The notes under the pieces: model-generated
The model's database searches: none
The model's input: the letters and a program-made list of their open reading frames with translations, nothing else
What the model was told of the DNA's origin: nothing
Part shown: positions 11,719-22,812 of the stretch, piece after piece
How the letters are laid out: the number at the start of each line of letters is the position of its first letter
Position numbering within the stretch: the stretch's first letter is position 1
Made by a program: the position numbers and the translations under genes
DNA from: Taxawa tesnikishii (nom. ined.)
Taxonomy: Eukaryota; Ascomycota; Dothideomycetes; Dothideales
Direction: 5' to 3'
Assembly (NCBI GenBank): GCA_030247885.1
Contig: JAPDRO010000030.1
Coordinates: 62,001 to 126,000, forward strand
DNA length: 64,000 nucleotides

Positions 11719-12541
11719 TCATCCTGCGTACTTTGAGTGCCATACGCCCCCGCTCAAACTGCTGTCCTTATCGCGAGCCTGCTCGATCTCATCCTCTTTC
11801 ATCTCCCTCAAGAGTCCGGTCTGTGGGACGCCACCGGTTACGACAGCACTAAGGACCTCCTTGGTGAAACCCAGCGTACCGACTTGGGCTTTCCAGTAAG
11901 AGATGTCTGCACCACAATGTCAACATTTGGAGATGGCTGCTAAGCTCACAGAGGCAATACGTACACTTGGCCTGGATCTCGATGAGCTTCATCCTTGGGT
12001 CTTCGGGCTTCCCATTGTGTACGCCGTCTCCGAGATCACCAAACCAGGAACTCGCGGCCCTGCTCCAAACTTTTTCGATCCTTGGGTCGTCGTTGCTGCT
12101 CGTCACGGCCTTGCCAGTGATGGAAACCCAGTCTTGGTTGCTGCTGTCCTGGAAGGTGATTGTAACTGCGCCTGGGTTCTTCTCGATGTCGTTGAACTTT
12201 TGACTGTGTGCATTAGCGAGGAAGAGGAAGTCTGGTCCCGTGCGCTTGGCGACTGCCATAGAGCGATGGACAGGTCCTGTGCCCTCGCGGAGAGTGCCTA
12301 GGAGGCAGACCTTGAGCTTGTCGGCAATGGCATAAAAGTCTTCAAACTTCTTGTCGGTTGTAACGTCATTGTCCCATTGCTTCGCGACGGACGGGTCGGT
12401 CTTCGAATTGACCTCGTGTGTAGTTAGTTGCTCAGGCATCGCGAAGGCAGATGTAGTTGAGAAAGGGCGAAGAGGCTTGGTTGCAAGTGCTGAGAAGATT
12501 GCGGATGGGATGGCTGGAGTAAGTCTTAGAGGAGTGAGCAT
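11719..12541 (-). CDS. bli-3: BLI-3-like FMN-binding (pyridoxamine-phosphate-oxidase fold) protein
   Basis: complement(join(11719..11906,11965..12541)), 254 residues. The intron (11907-11964, 58 bp) has a canonical GTACGT donor and CAG acceptor and restores the family sequence KYISYWK. Conserved blocks are SVAKQWDND, KFEDFYAIADKLK, LGTLREGTGPVHRSMAVAKR, FLFLANAHSQKF, QDWVSITGKA and WFGDLGDGVHNGKPEDPR, all typical of the fungal blue-light-inducible BLI-3/general stress protein 26 group with a split-barrel FMN fold. The first 34 residues (MLTPLRLTPAIP..., ending RPFSTTSAFA) lack acidic residues and look like a mitochondrial presequence; starts at 12595 (longer) or at the MPEQ codon near 12439 (short, cytosolic) are alternatives. 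This is the only host gene in the window that appears whole. A redox or stress role is inferred from the family. Confidence 0.85.
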
Positions 12542-13444
12542 TGCGTGGCTTGCTTTATGTGCTCGGCGGATACATGCAACACAAGGGTTATGCATGCCGT
12601 GAAAACTCAAAGGTTTCGTAGCTTTGTTTAATCGGGCCAATTTATCGAAGATGGTAGGGTACGTCCTCCGTCGATGGGGAGATGGCGATAGGCGAGAGTG
12701 TTGGATCGCTGCGGCCACAGGTCATAGGTCATAGCTCCGATCCCACCATTCGCACGTGGCGTGAACCCCGCTTTCCCCTGCATGATATGATGCTGGGAGG
12801 GCCTGGCTAGATGGTTTAGGTGGGAAGCGCGGGGGCGGAGGGCAATACATGCGGGGTCGCGGATTCACCGGCGCGGACGTGGCTTAGGCTAGGGTCGGAC
12901 AGCGTCTCGTAGCCGTGAATCTTGCAAACTAGCACTACATACCCCCTGTAAGATTTAGTATACCCAGACGACCGGACCGGCCGTTGCAGAGCAGAGAACG
13001 GCACGGAGCCAGAAATACCACCGTCAATTCTCAACCAACCCGTCCCACGACGAGTGAGACTGACGATGAGGCCACGCCGAGAGACGGCCAAGCGCTGGAC
13101 AGCATCACCGTGGCCCAACATCCGTCGTGAACCAAGTTCTCTGTGACGGACTGTCACACGTCACCACGGACTCCACCCTTCTCCAACGGGCATATGTCAC
13201 CGTCCTGTTGCCCTCAGCTCGTGAGCCCCTTACTATCTTTCTAGAACGAGCCTAAGACGATGAGTTGCCTCACTTTTGTACGCAGCGAGCGCTTTACGAA
13301 GTCCGTGAGCGTCCGTCAAAATCTAATAGCTAGATAGCTTTCGTGTTTGCTAACATCTTCATTGAGCTGCATTTACTAACCTCTTGGCCTATATCGTAAC
13401 GCCGAGCCCACTAACGCCGTACATCTCTGCGGGTTCTAATCCTT
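12542..13444. other. Upstream region of the bli-3-like gene; nothing else recognised
   Basis: About 900 bp of GC-normal DNA. The open stretch at 12542-12718 has no usable upstream ATG except 12595. A minus-strand frame at 12816-13157 has no family resemblance. It presumably holds the promoter of the minus-strand gene, but I see no defined motif. Confidence 0.4.
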
Positions 13445-14026
13445 CCTCTTCGTAACTTACTCCAATTCCTGCTCTTTACGTCCACATTTACAAACATGGT
13501 GATTGCCGGCGTCGCAGACGCTAACCAAGGCGGCCAAATTGCTAACATCATGTTTATGCTAAACCTTATCTTCTGCGGTATTCTCGTGGGGCCTTCTTCC
13601 TTACTACGCTTCTAGTTCTTCATGTATCGTGTCTTACCTTTGACATACCTCATAAGCGGCATGCTGTCCACAGGCGTGGCTAACACTTACACGCGATGCG
13701 CCGACATTGAACTCTTGCGCTTCGACAGCTCAACCAACCAGACCTGCCAACAATTGATGAGCGCTTGGATCAACGGTACCGACGGTCAGCCCGGCGCTGG
13801 CGGGTACTCTTCCGATTCCGCCGCCACTTCCAACTGCGGGTACTGCACCTACGATGACACGAACGTTTTCCTGCAGCAAGTAGTCATCTCGTACGGTGAT
13901 GCATAGCGTAACTTTGGAATTTTGTGGGTGTACATAATCTTCAACGTCGCCGCAGCGATTCTGATCTACTGGCTTACGAGGGTACTGAAGAAGACCAAGA
14001 CGAGGGAAGTGGACAACAAAGAATGA
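13445..14026 (+). pseudogene. PDR-type ABC transporter, C-terminal relic
   Basis: One frame reads FTSTFTNMVIAGVADANQGG, LIFCGILVGPSSL, FFMYRVLPLTYLISGMLSTG, a Cys-containing extracellular loop (TCQQLMSAWING, SNCGYCTYDDTN), RNFGI and WVYIIFNVAAAILIYWLTR, ending KTREVDNKE and TGA at 14024-14026. This is the last membrane domain of a pleiotropic drug resistance (ABCG full-size) pump of the plasma membrane. TAG codons at 13613-13615 and 13904-13906 stand exactly where the family has Trp (FWIFMYRV and DAWRNFG), so both look like TGG-to-TAG changes. The nucleotide-binding domains and the rest of the protein are missing upstream. Confidence 0.85.
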
Positions 14027-15017
14027 ACGATTCTACTGAAATGTTTGTGGGATCGGTACCAGATGGGACTCGTGAGGGTGCACCCGGAAAGAAGAAGACC
14101 GGGTCGATGGTAGCCCAACACTCGAGAAATGCACGCGGTTTTGTTGCCGTTTCCGTGACCGAGGTAGACGTCTTGGTTCCAGTGAGCTTTGGACCCAAGA
14201 CGCCTCGCTTCCAGAACCTCTCACCGTGCACGCACTTGTAGCTGTTCTCCGGCGGATCCTCAACCAACCCTACGCCCACCTGTCGACTTCTTTTGATGTC
14301 AAGAACATCGCTATCAAGTAACCTTTTGGCAAGAAAGTCTCCCTCACCAGCCATCGAGCCTACCGTGTGCGCATTGTGCTCGTGGTCTCAGAGGGGCGAG
14401 GCACTATAATAGTAAGAGGATGGTTGGACTACAAGTGAAGGCTTTGCATTTCACCCTCCCGCTGGCCATGGCTGCCGCATGCGAAGCTGCTCATGGCACG
14501 ATGAGTGTAGGCTTGGCATCTGGTAAGTCGAGCAGAGGTAACCAAAAGGGAGAGCGGATACGCACGTGATGATGAGGGTCTGTTTACGGCCTTTGCTACC
14601 AACTACAATTGGACAGCAATCGCGATGCTTTCGACGCCACAGCAGAACAAGTATCAATAACTCCAACGAGAAAGTGACAAGGAACGGGGACGGGGCACAG
14701 TAATCGCAGACGGGCCGATGCCCGGAGACGAAACGTCTTGGAATTGGTGGCCGCAGCTAATATGGAAACCCAGCGCGGCCATCTGTTTGAGAGAAGGAAA
14801 ATGGGCGTCGTTGCTATTGCTAGAAGCATCAGAACGTGTACATGTCCACGGTCGATACACCGATTTGACCCAACGTCGCCGCGTTTGCGCTCTGTAGGAT
14901 GAAAGGCTAACAACATACATAGACGTACTGTCGTTCTCAACGCAATCGAGATCCCTGGATGACAAAGGTCAAAAATCTCGTCGCCCAGCAATTGGCAAGA
15001 CTAGCAAGTCCGCTGCT
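14027..15017. other. Spacer without recognisable gene
   Basis: GC-normal DNA between the ABC transporter relic and the P450 relic, which converge. The open frames at 14451-14991 (minus) and 13974-14354 (minus) show no protein-like blocks. Confidence 0.4.
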
Positions 15018-16171
15018 CTAGATGTTCTCCACATCCTTCCTGGGCAGCAACTTGCAGTAAGCCGGAGGCAGGACGAGATGAGCGGTAGAGTCCAGCTCTT
15101 TGCGGTGCTGAGCATGAGGGTCAGGCTGGCCGTCTTTGTCGCAGAGGCTCCATTTGTACATGGCGAGCGCATACGCCACAATCATGGCCTACTGGACTTT
15201 GGCCCAGCGCATGCCCACACACGGTCTGAAGCCTTGGCCCCAACCGAGGTCTAGTGACAAGCCAACGAATCAGTCTCAGCCGCCTGCTTAACCTCGTTGT
15301 AGATTTTCTCTTGCTAGTTAGTATGTATGGCCATGATGTTGAGGAGTTGACCGGCAATGGCGTGCGCATTGGCGGACGTGATGAAGACTGTGCCGAAAAA
15401 GGATTCTATCATGAAGTCCTTCCTGTCCTTTAGGTCAATTATCATCTGCACGGGATCGTTTCTGCGAGGAGCACCGGGCTTCAGGCGCTTGTTCACCAAC
15501 TCGGTCGTGACGCTTTGATGACCGTAGCGTGTGAGACGGCGCTTGAGGTATGGCAGTGTTAGCAGTCAGGGCAAGCTCACGTTATAGGCGCTATAGGTAT
15601 GCATGCAAGAATCCATGGGGTCCACAAAGCGTTTCCATCGCTCAAGATTTTCCAAGACCTCATCGATCAAGAAGACTCGACAGTTTCGCTTGGAAACGGT
15701 TGGCCATATGGCGGCAACATACATGACTCTAGATGGGTTATCGGCCAGAAGAGCTTGCGCGCCGCCGAGCCCGAGATGCCGACTACATGGCGCTGACCAA
15801 GCCAGAAACTAAAGTTTCTAGTGCTAGACTCCTTAACAGCACCCTGCCAAAACGACCTGCGGCTGGTTGTTGGCGCCGGCTGCAGATGTATTGACCATAC
15901 AAAGCACCACTTGCCATTGACGGACGAATCCCAACAAACTTATCAGCAGAGTTGTGTCTGACGTGAGCTTGGGCGCTTGCTTGTGGACTCTGGGCTTCCA
16001 GAATGCTGAGGCGAGGAAGGTGACGACGGCCACAGCGAGGGTAGTAAGCCCAAGGTCTACTGGTGACGGGGTGCCTTTCGAGTTCAAGAGGGTAGCCACA
16101 AGGGGGATCACTGTCGTGCGCATGGCAGCGGGTCCGACCGCAGTCGAGGTTCCTTTGGAGTAAAAATCCAT
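15018..16171 (-). pseudogene. Cytochrome P450 pseudogene with internal deletion
   Basis: On the minus strand the gene starts with ATG at 16171 (MDFYSKGTSTAVGP), followed by an N-terminal membrane anchor (DLGLTTLAVAVVTFLASAFW) and LGFVRQWQ. Later blocks in shifting frames are [25 protein letters not shown] with an I-helix-like AHAIAGQLLNIMAIHTN, and finally LGWGQGFRPCVGMRWAKVQ containing the heme-ligand Cys (FxxGxRxCxG type), ending PRKDVENI and TAG at 15018-15020. The ExxR helix and neighbouring 100-150 residues are missing, the length is about two thirds of a normal gene, and at least one in-frame TAG follows the heme motif near 15190 where a Gln is usual. It would have been a microsomal monooxygenase; the substrate is unknown. 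Confidence 0.8.
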
Positions 16172-16244
16172 CCTTCTAAACAAAGGGTTCAGATGTGCTA
16201 CTTGTAGCTTCGAGAATCTTTAATTTTTAACGCTAACTTTACTA

Positions 16245-18093
16245 ACGTAAACCGCGGGGTAATGCACTAGACGGGGTAATACACTACCGAAACGCGTACT
16301 TCTTAGATTTAACTACTATCTATAAACTATAATAACGATATAGTTAGAATCTAAGTCGCTATATATACTTTTAAGTACTTTATCTTCCTTATCCTTAAGT
16401 ACTTCCTTAATTGTACGCTTACGTAATTATCTATATAGCTTTTTAGCGGCCGAATTTACTTTTATTACCTTTACTATCTTAAGTACTTTTTAAGTACTAA
16501 ATATAAACCTTTTCTTTAATATAACTTACTTACTTTTCTTTCGAGTCTTTTATATATTAAGAAACTCTTACTATTCTTTTAGTTACTTTTATAAGGTAAC
16601 GTTCTTACTATATATTATTTTAGTAAAGTAACTTATTTACTTTATATAGTACTTTATTAAAAAAGGTAAGTTTTATATAGCTTTAATAACTAAGTTAAGC
16701 GCTACGTTTACTTCGCGTAACTTAGTCTTATTTAATAGTAAGTTATTAAGTAGTAAAAGGTTTAAATTAAGTTATTATAAAAGTATATAAGGTTATTAAT
16801 TTACTAGAGTTAACTTCGTAAGTAGCTTATTAAGTACTATTATAAGACTTAGAGGCTAAAGGCTAGCGCCTTTTTATCTACTAAGGATATTATATTTAGT
16901 AAGCGCCTTATCTTTTACTTAGATATATATCTCTATTTATTCTACGCGTAATATATAGCTAAAATCGACTTATAAAGCGGCGTTTGTTTCTAAAGCTAGT
17001 ATATACTTTAGTAATATAAATACCCTAATATTAAGTAGCTAAAATATATATAAATAATAAAGTAATAAGATAAGTAAGTCGATTATATTCTCTATATAGA
17101 AGGCGATTACTTTTACTATTATATAGTTACTATAACTATTTATAATTAATATTCTTTATATTATAAAGTTATTAGACTACGTTAAGGGTTCGAAAATAGT
17201 AGTTAATTACTATAAACTATAACTATCGGACGTCTAGCTACTATTACTAGTTAAAAACCTCTAGTCTAGAGGTATATATATAAGTACTTAGGTAGTATTA
17301 GTATACTTAGCCTTAAAGATAATTAAGGGTAATATAGCTTCCCTAGTAGTACTTATATACTTAATCGTAGTTATTTACTCTTAATAGCTTATAATTACCT
17401 TTTAGCTAGATACCTTATATACGTTAATAAGAGCTCTCGATAACTAGCTTACTTTAATTATAAAGTTAAACTCGTTTATATTATAGACGCGCTTTAGAAG
17501 ATAGTTATATTTTATAAAAAGCTTTATTACTATATTAAACTACCTCTTTATAGCGTTATAACTTATTATATTAAAGTACGTACTATTAATCTAACGAGTC
17601 TAAATACTTATAATCTCTAGATAATAAGTCTTAAAGTAATTAAGTTAATACTTACTAATTAGTCGAGGAGATAGTAGTAGTTTCTTTAATAGTTATATAT
17701 ATATACGTCGGATTTCCTTAGCTATTTATATAACTAACGTAAGCGAAGTAGGAAAGCTAGTATGTATAAGACGTATAATTTATTAGACTAAAGTCTTTTC
17801 TTTTACGTTTAAAAGGATTTATTACGATTTACGTACTATTACGCGTAAAGTTTAGCTAACTATATAATTACGTAAAGTATAATAAGATATATTAAACGTA
17901 TAAGTAGCGGCTCGTATCTTTATAAATTCCTTTTTATTTAAGGTAGAAATAGCGTTTTAAATATTAGCCTTAATATAAGATAGTTTATTAAGTATAAGAG
18001 TATTTATTACTTATAGTAGTAAGATTTAAAGGTAAGAAAGTTATGTTTTAGTAATATACTACTCCGTCTAGTATATTACCTTGCGGTTTATAT
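16245..18093 (-). mobile_element. Family F2 pogo-like transposon fossil, complete length 1849 bp
   Basis: It begins ACGTAAACCGCGGGG, ends with the RIP-altered complement and is flanked by TA (16243-16244 and 18094-18095). The terminal repeat contains CGGGGTAAT twice, 17 bp apart. The transposase is on the minus strand: near 17160-17020 the translation keeps the shape of the pogo DDE_1 core (a stretch matching the LLxxDGHxSH block, then IENIIDLLILL, then the xLxPLDV block in altered form). Stops occur throughout through C-to-T and G-to-A changes. A second copy of identical length lies at 20437-22285. Confidence 0.85.
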
Positions 18094-18095
18094 TA

Positions 18096-18849
18096 TAGAT
18101 ATATATATTAAATAAGCCCCTCGGTAACCCTAACTTTAATATATAAAATAATACGTTAGAAATTTAAGACTATAAATATCTTTAATAAATCTATAATTTC
18201 TTAACTAATAGTTTATTTAAATAAAAACTATATAAGTAAAAGTTATAGTATATTTAACTATCTATAACTTTTATATATAAAGTTAAGTTTATAAAGGCTT
18301 TATTTAAAAGTTATAAGCATTTTAAAAAGTAACTAGTTTTTAAGAAAATTCGTAATCTTAACCTTAAGTAATAAGTTAATAACTCTTTTATATTAGAAAA
18401 TTTATATATAAAAGTTATAGTATAACTAATTATCTTTAACTTTTATATATAAAGTTAAGTCTATAAATGTTTTATTATTAAATTATACGCGTTTAAAAGT
18501 AACTAGTTTTAGTAACAATAAGCGGCTATTTATAGACTTTTACTAAGGTATTATATAATGCGCAAGAGTCTTTTTAAATAAACATAGGCGTAATATTACT
18601 AAAGGCTCGCGTACGCTTTTTATCCTTATTAAATAATAGTTTAATAACTACGTAGTTATAAAACGGCGACTATAAACGCTTTCTATAAACACGCGATAGT
18701 ACCTACTTATAATATATAGTAAATATAGTTTTTTACTAACTAGTTATAAGCTAGTATATATACTTAATCTCGGGATATTATCTTTCTTTACTTACTTAGT
18801 TATAACTAATAGGATATAATACTATATTATAGTAAGTAAAGGTTATATT
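18096..18849. repeat. RIP-mutated DNA with a two-unit imperfect tandem repeat
   Basis: Two related units start near 18236 and 18409 (period about 173 bp). Each contains the arms AAAAGTTATA and TATAACTTTT around a short spacer, so each can form a hairpin. Otherwise this is AT-rich DNA of unknown origin between an F2 copy and the HET relic. Confidence 0.45.
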
Positions 18850-19900
18850 TTTAACTTTAAAGTAGTAGCTAAAAAAGGACTAAAGCGTACGACTTTCTTA
18901 CTATTATTAAACTATAATATAAACTATATTACTAAACGATATAGACTCTTTCTTAACTATACGTAATCGACGGTAAACTTTAGACGAGCTTAAGAATACT
19001 ACTACTTAACTAATCTTAAAAAGGCGAAGACTTTATCTCTTAAGTTACTATAATTTATATTTCTATATACCTTAACTAAATTTATTAGTTATTAAGCGCC
19101 TTTATCCTTCGCGTAATATATTAAACGGTTGGTATTAGAGAATAAGCGTCTATCTTTATTTAAGGTATAAGTAGCGAAACTAGATATTCTTTACTAATCT
19201 TTTTCTTTAAATACTTTAGTAGTCGCTTCCTTCTTTAGTATATTACTAAGAGTTCCTTAATATAAGGAAGAATAGTATATTTCGTAGTTTACGTTTCTTA
19301 TAATATACTTTTTATTTCCTAATATATTAACGTACTATTAGTAGTATTATTCTATATATACTACGTTATTTAGCCTTAATTAAGATTACCTATTAGCTAA
19401 ATATCGAAGGTATTCTTACTTAATCTTATATAAACTAAATCGTATAATTAACTTCGTTAATACTAAGATTTCTTATATAATCTATAATTAGTACTAGTAC
19501 GTATAGTTATAAAGTAAATATAATAATACTTTTACTAAAGGAATTTCGTTATTATAATATTATAAGTAACTCTATAGCTATTAGTTATTCCTTAAACGTT
19601 TAAGGGATTTAAAAGTAGCGAAAGTATTTAACTCGACCTTTACCTTAAGTTCCCTAAGTTATATAATAGTATACTTTACCCTCGTATAAATATTATATAT
19701 AAGTAGAATCTATATAACTTTCTTAGCGTCGTTTTCCTAGTTAATATAAATAGTATTTATCTAAATATATTAAGACTACTCGCCTTAGTTACTTCTATAT
19801 ATTAACTTTAAGAACTTTTAAAGGTTAAGTTATAACTAAAGAGAATCGCTCGTTATAATATTCGTTTATTTTTGTTTTCTAATTTATATAAGCTAGTTCG
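18850..19900 (-). pseudogene. HET-domain (heterokaryon incompatibility) gene relic, heavily RIP-mutated
   Basis: Read on the minus strand, three blocks in the right order survive: near 19775-19715 a segment reading IYINQENDAKKV, matching the HET core CINQ..D..EK; near 19530-19470 a segment ending LQIIQEI, matching the WIIQE block; and near 19050-19015 a segment NLRDKVFAFL, matching the (D)PRDKVYALLGL block, followed by FTVDY. Such proteins trigger a cell-death reaction when unlike hyphae fuse. Stops fill all frames and the base composition equals that of the flanking transposon fossils. Ends are not defined. It lies between two F2 copies. RIP needs duplicated DNA, so another copy of this gene probably existed. 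Confidence 0.6.
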
Positions 19901-20434
19901 ACTTCTTACTTTCCTTTCTTTATTTATAAGATAAAGTCGCAAAATTAGGAGCTAAATCTAAATTAAATACCTCGAGAAAGAATATAAGTAAAGGCGAAGA
20001 TTTCTTTTCTTCTTTAACCTTTCCTAGAATATAAGAAGCTATTAGATAAGTTAATCTTAATAGTCGAATTTAACTAGGGTAAAGACTATAATATTAATAT
20101 AAGAAACTAAAATACTACGACTTCCCTCGATTTTAAATCTTAATTATCGAGAGTAACTAGTACGTAATAGTTATATTAGAGAGAGTATAGTTATATAACG
20201 TATAAGTAGAAAAGGAAATTTCGAGGCTATAAAGTTTTAAAAAGCTTTAAGGGAAATACTAAAGAAGAAGGAGTCTATTAACTTTACTTAAGTAAATATT
20301 AAGTTACAAATTACTTTACTCTTATATCGCCTTTATAACTAAGGCAAAGTAGCTATAGTAGACTAGTATATTAATAAGGTTACTTTATATAGTTACGATT
20401 ATAATATATAAATAGTAAAAGTAAAGTTATTTAA
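19901..20434. other. AT-rich mutated DNA next to the HET relic
   Basis: It has the same CpA/TpG-poor composition. It could include the start of the HET gene on the minus strand, but no block is recognisable. Confidence 0.35.
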
Positions 20435-20436
20435 TA

Positions 20437-22285
20437 ACGTAAATCGCGGGGTAATATACTAGACGGAGTAATATACTACTAAAATACGCGCTTTTTAAAT
20501 TTAACTACTATCTACGAACTATAATAATAATATAGTTAGAATCTAAGTTACTATATATACTTTTAAGTACTTTATTTTCCTTATCCTTAAGTACTTCCTT
20601 AATTGTACGCTTACGTAATTATCTATATAGCTTTTTAGCAGCCGAATTTACTTTTATTACCTTTACTATCTTAAGTACTTTTTAAGTATTAAATACGAAC
20701 TTTTCCTTTAATATAACTTACTTACTTTTCTTTTAAGTCTTTCGTATATTAAGAAGCTCTTACTACTCTTTTAGTTACTTTTATAAGGTAATATTCTTAT
20801 TATATATTATTTTAGTAAAGCGACTTATTTACTTTATATAGCGCTTTACTAAAGAAGGTAAGTTCTACGTAGCTTTAATAGCTAAGTTAAGTACTATATT
20901 TACTTCGCGTAACTTAGTTCTATTTAGTAGTAAGCTATTAAGTAGTAAAAGGTTTAAATTAGGTTATTATAGAAGTATATAAAGTTATTAATTTACTAGA
21001 GTTAACTTCGTAAGTAGTTTATTAAGTACTATTATAAGACTTAGAAGCTAAAGGCTAACGCCTTTCTATTTACTAAGAATATTATATTTAGTAAGTACCT
21101 TATCCCTTACTTAGATATATATTTCTATTTATTTTATGCGTAATATACGGCCGAAATCGACTCGTAGGGTAGTATTAGTTTCTAAAGTTAGCGCTTACTT
21201 TAGTAGTATAAATACCTTAATATTAAGTAACTAAAGTATATATAAATAGTAAAGTAGTAAAATAAGTAAGTCGATTATATTTTCTATATAAAAGGTAATT
21301 ACTTTTACTATTATATAGCTACTATAACTATCTATAATTAGTATTCTTTATATTATAGAGTTATTAAGCTATATTAAGGGTTCGAAAATAGTAGTTAGTT
21401 ACTATAAACTATAACTATCAAATATTTAGCTACTACTACTAGTTAAGAACTTCTAGTCTAGAGGTATATATATAAGTACCTAGGCGGTATTAGTATACTT
21501 AGCCTTAAAGATAATTAAGGGTAATATAACTTCCTTAATAGTACTTATATACTTAATTATAATTATCTACTTTTAATAGCTTATAATTACCTTTTAGCTA
21601 AATACTTCCTATACGTTAATAAGAACTCTTAACGACTAGCTTACTTTAACTATAAAGCTAGACTCGTCTATATTATAGACGCGCTCTAAAGGATAGTTAT
21701 ATTTTATAAAAAGCTTCGTTACTATATTAAATTACTTCTTTATAGCGTTATAACTTATTATATTAAAGTATATACTATCGATTTAACGAGTCTAAATACT
21801 TATAATTTCTAGATAATAAGTCTTAAAGTAATTAAGCTAATACTCGCTAATCGGTTAAGGAAATAGTAGTAGTTTCTTTAATAACTATACGCGTACGCGT
21901 CGGATTTCTTTAGCTATTTATATAACTAATATAAGCGAAGTAGAAAAGCTAGTATATATAAGACGTATAATTTATTAGACTAAAGTCTTTTCTTTTACGT
22001 TTAAAAGGATTTATTACGATTTACGTACTATTACGCGTAAAGTTTAACTAGCTATATAATTACGTAGAGTATAATAAAGTATATTAAACGTATAAGTAGT
22101 AGCTTATATCTTCGTAAATTCCTTTTTATTTAAGGTAGAGATAGCGTTTTAAATATTAGCTTTAGTATAAGATAGTTTATTAGGCGTAAGAGTATCTATT
22201 ACTTATAGTAGTAAGATTTAAAGGTAAGAAGGTTATATTTTAGTAGTATACTACCTTATCTAGTATATTACCCCGCGGTTTACGT
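20437..22285 (-). mobile_element. Family F2 pogo-like transposon fossil, second complete copy (1849 bp)
   Basis: It has the same ends as the copy at 16245 (ACGTAAATCGCGGGG at left, CCCCGCGGTTTACGT at right), TA on both sides (20435-20436, 22286-22287) and the same length. The two copies differ mainly by C/T and G/A transitions. The minus-strand transposase remnant is in the same place and is dead. Confidence 0.85.
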
Positions 22286-22287
22286 TA

Positions 22288-22614
22288 ATATAATAAAGGA
22301 CATTTAAAGTTCCTTCCTTAAAGTCGACATTTTTATTATAATAAATAAATAGAGTAATATTTATAATAGTATTTCTAAAGTAGTAAAATAAGTTTATTAC
22401 TTTTATTTCGTCTTATTTTTAACCTTCCTATAAGTTACTAATTCTAATAAAAGTATTAAAATAATATCTTAAAGTAATATAAGGACTTTTTTAACTTTTC
22501 AAATATTATAAATTATTTACTTATTTTTAAAATTAGACTAAGACTTAATATATTATACTAAATAAGTAAAAGCTAAGTAATATATATAAATAATTAAAAG
22601 TCTTCCTTATTATA
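22288..22614. other. AT-rich mutated DNA
   Basis: No recognisable coding block. It ends with AAAGTCTTCCTTATTATA (22597-22614) after a TA, which resembles the terminus of family F4 at 22813 and may be the tip of another element into which the old F1 copy was inserted. Confidence 0.4.
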
Positions 22615-22812
22615 ACGTATTTTATTATCGAGTAACTATTATTACTAAGTAGTTACTTCTTACTAATATTATAACTATTATAGACTATTACCTTCGTATT
22701 ATAATACTATATAAAAAGACACTTTAACTTATAGTATTATTTAAAAGTATTACTATTATTTAAATCTACTATTTCTATAATATAAGTACGCGTATTATAG
22801 TTAGTCTTACTA

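Noticed and set aside
12542-12718. Longer N-terminus of the bli-3-like protein from 12718
   Set aside because: The codon at 12718 is GTG; the usable upstream ATG is at 12595, and 12541 gives the better presequence-like start.
16245-18093. Plus-strand coding gene inside F2
   Set aside because: A plus-strand frame looked fairly open, but the pogo catalytic core is on the minus strand, so the plus frame is a shadow of RIP-biased composition.
18096-20434. Starship-type tyrosine recombinase (DUF3435) or helicase on the plus strand
   Set aside because: The plus-strand translation gave no ordered motifs, whereas the minus strand shows three HET blocks in order.
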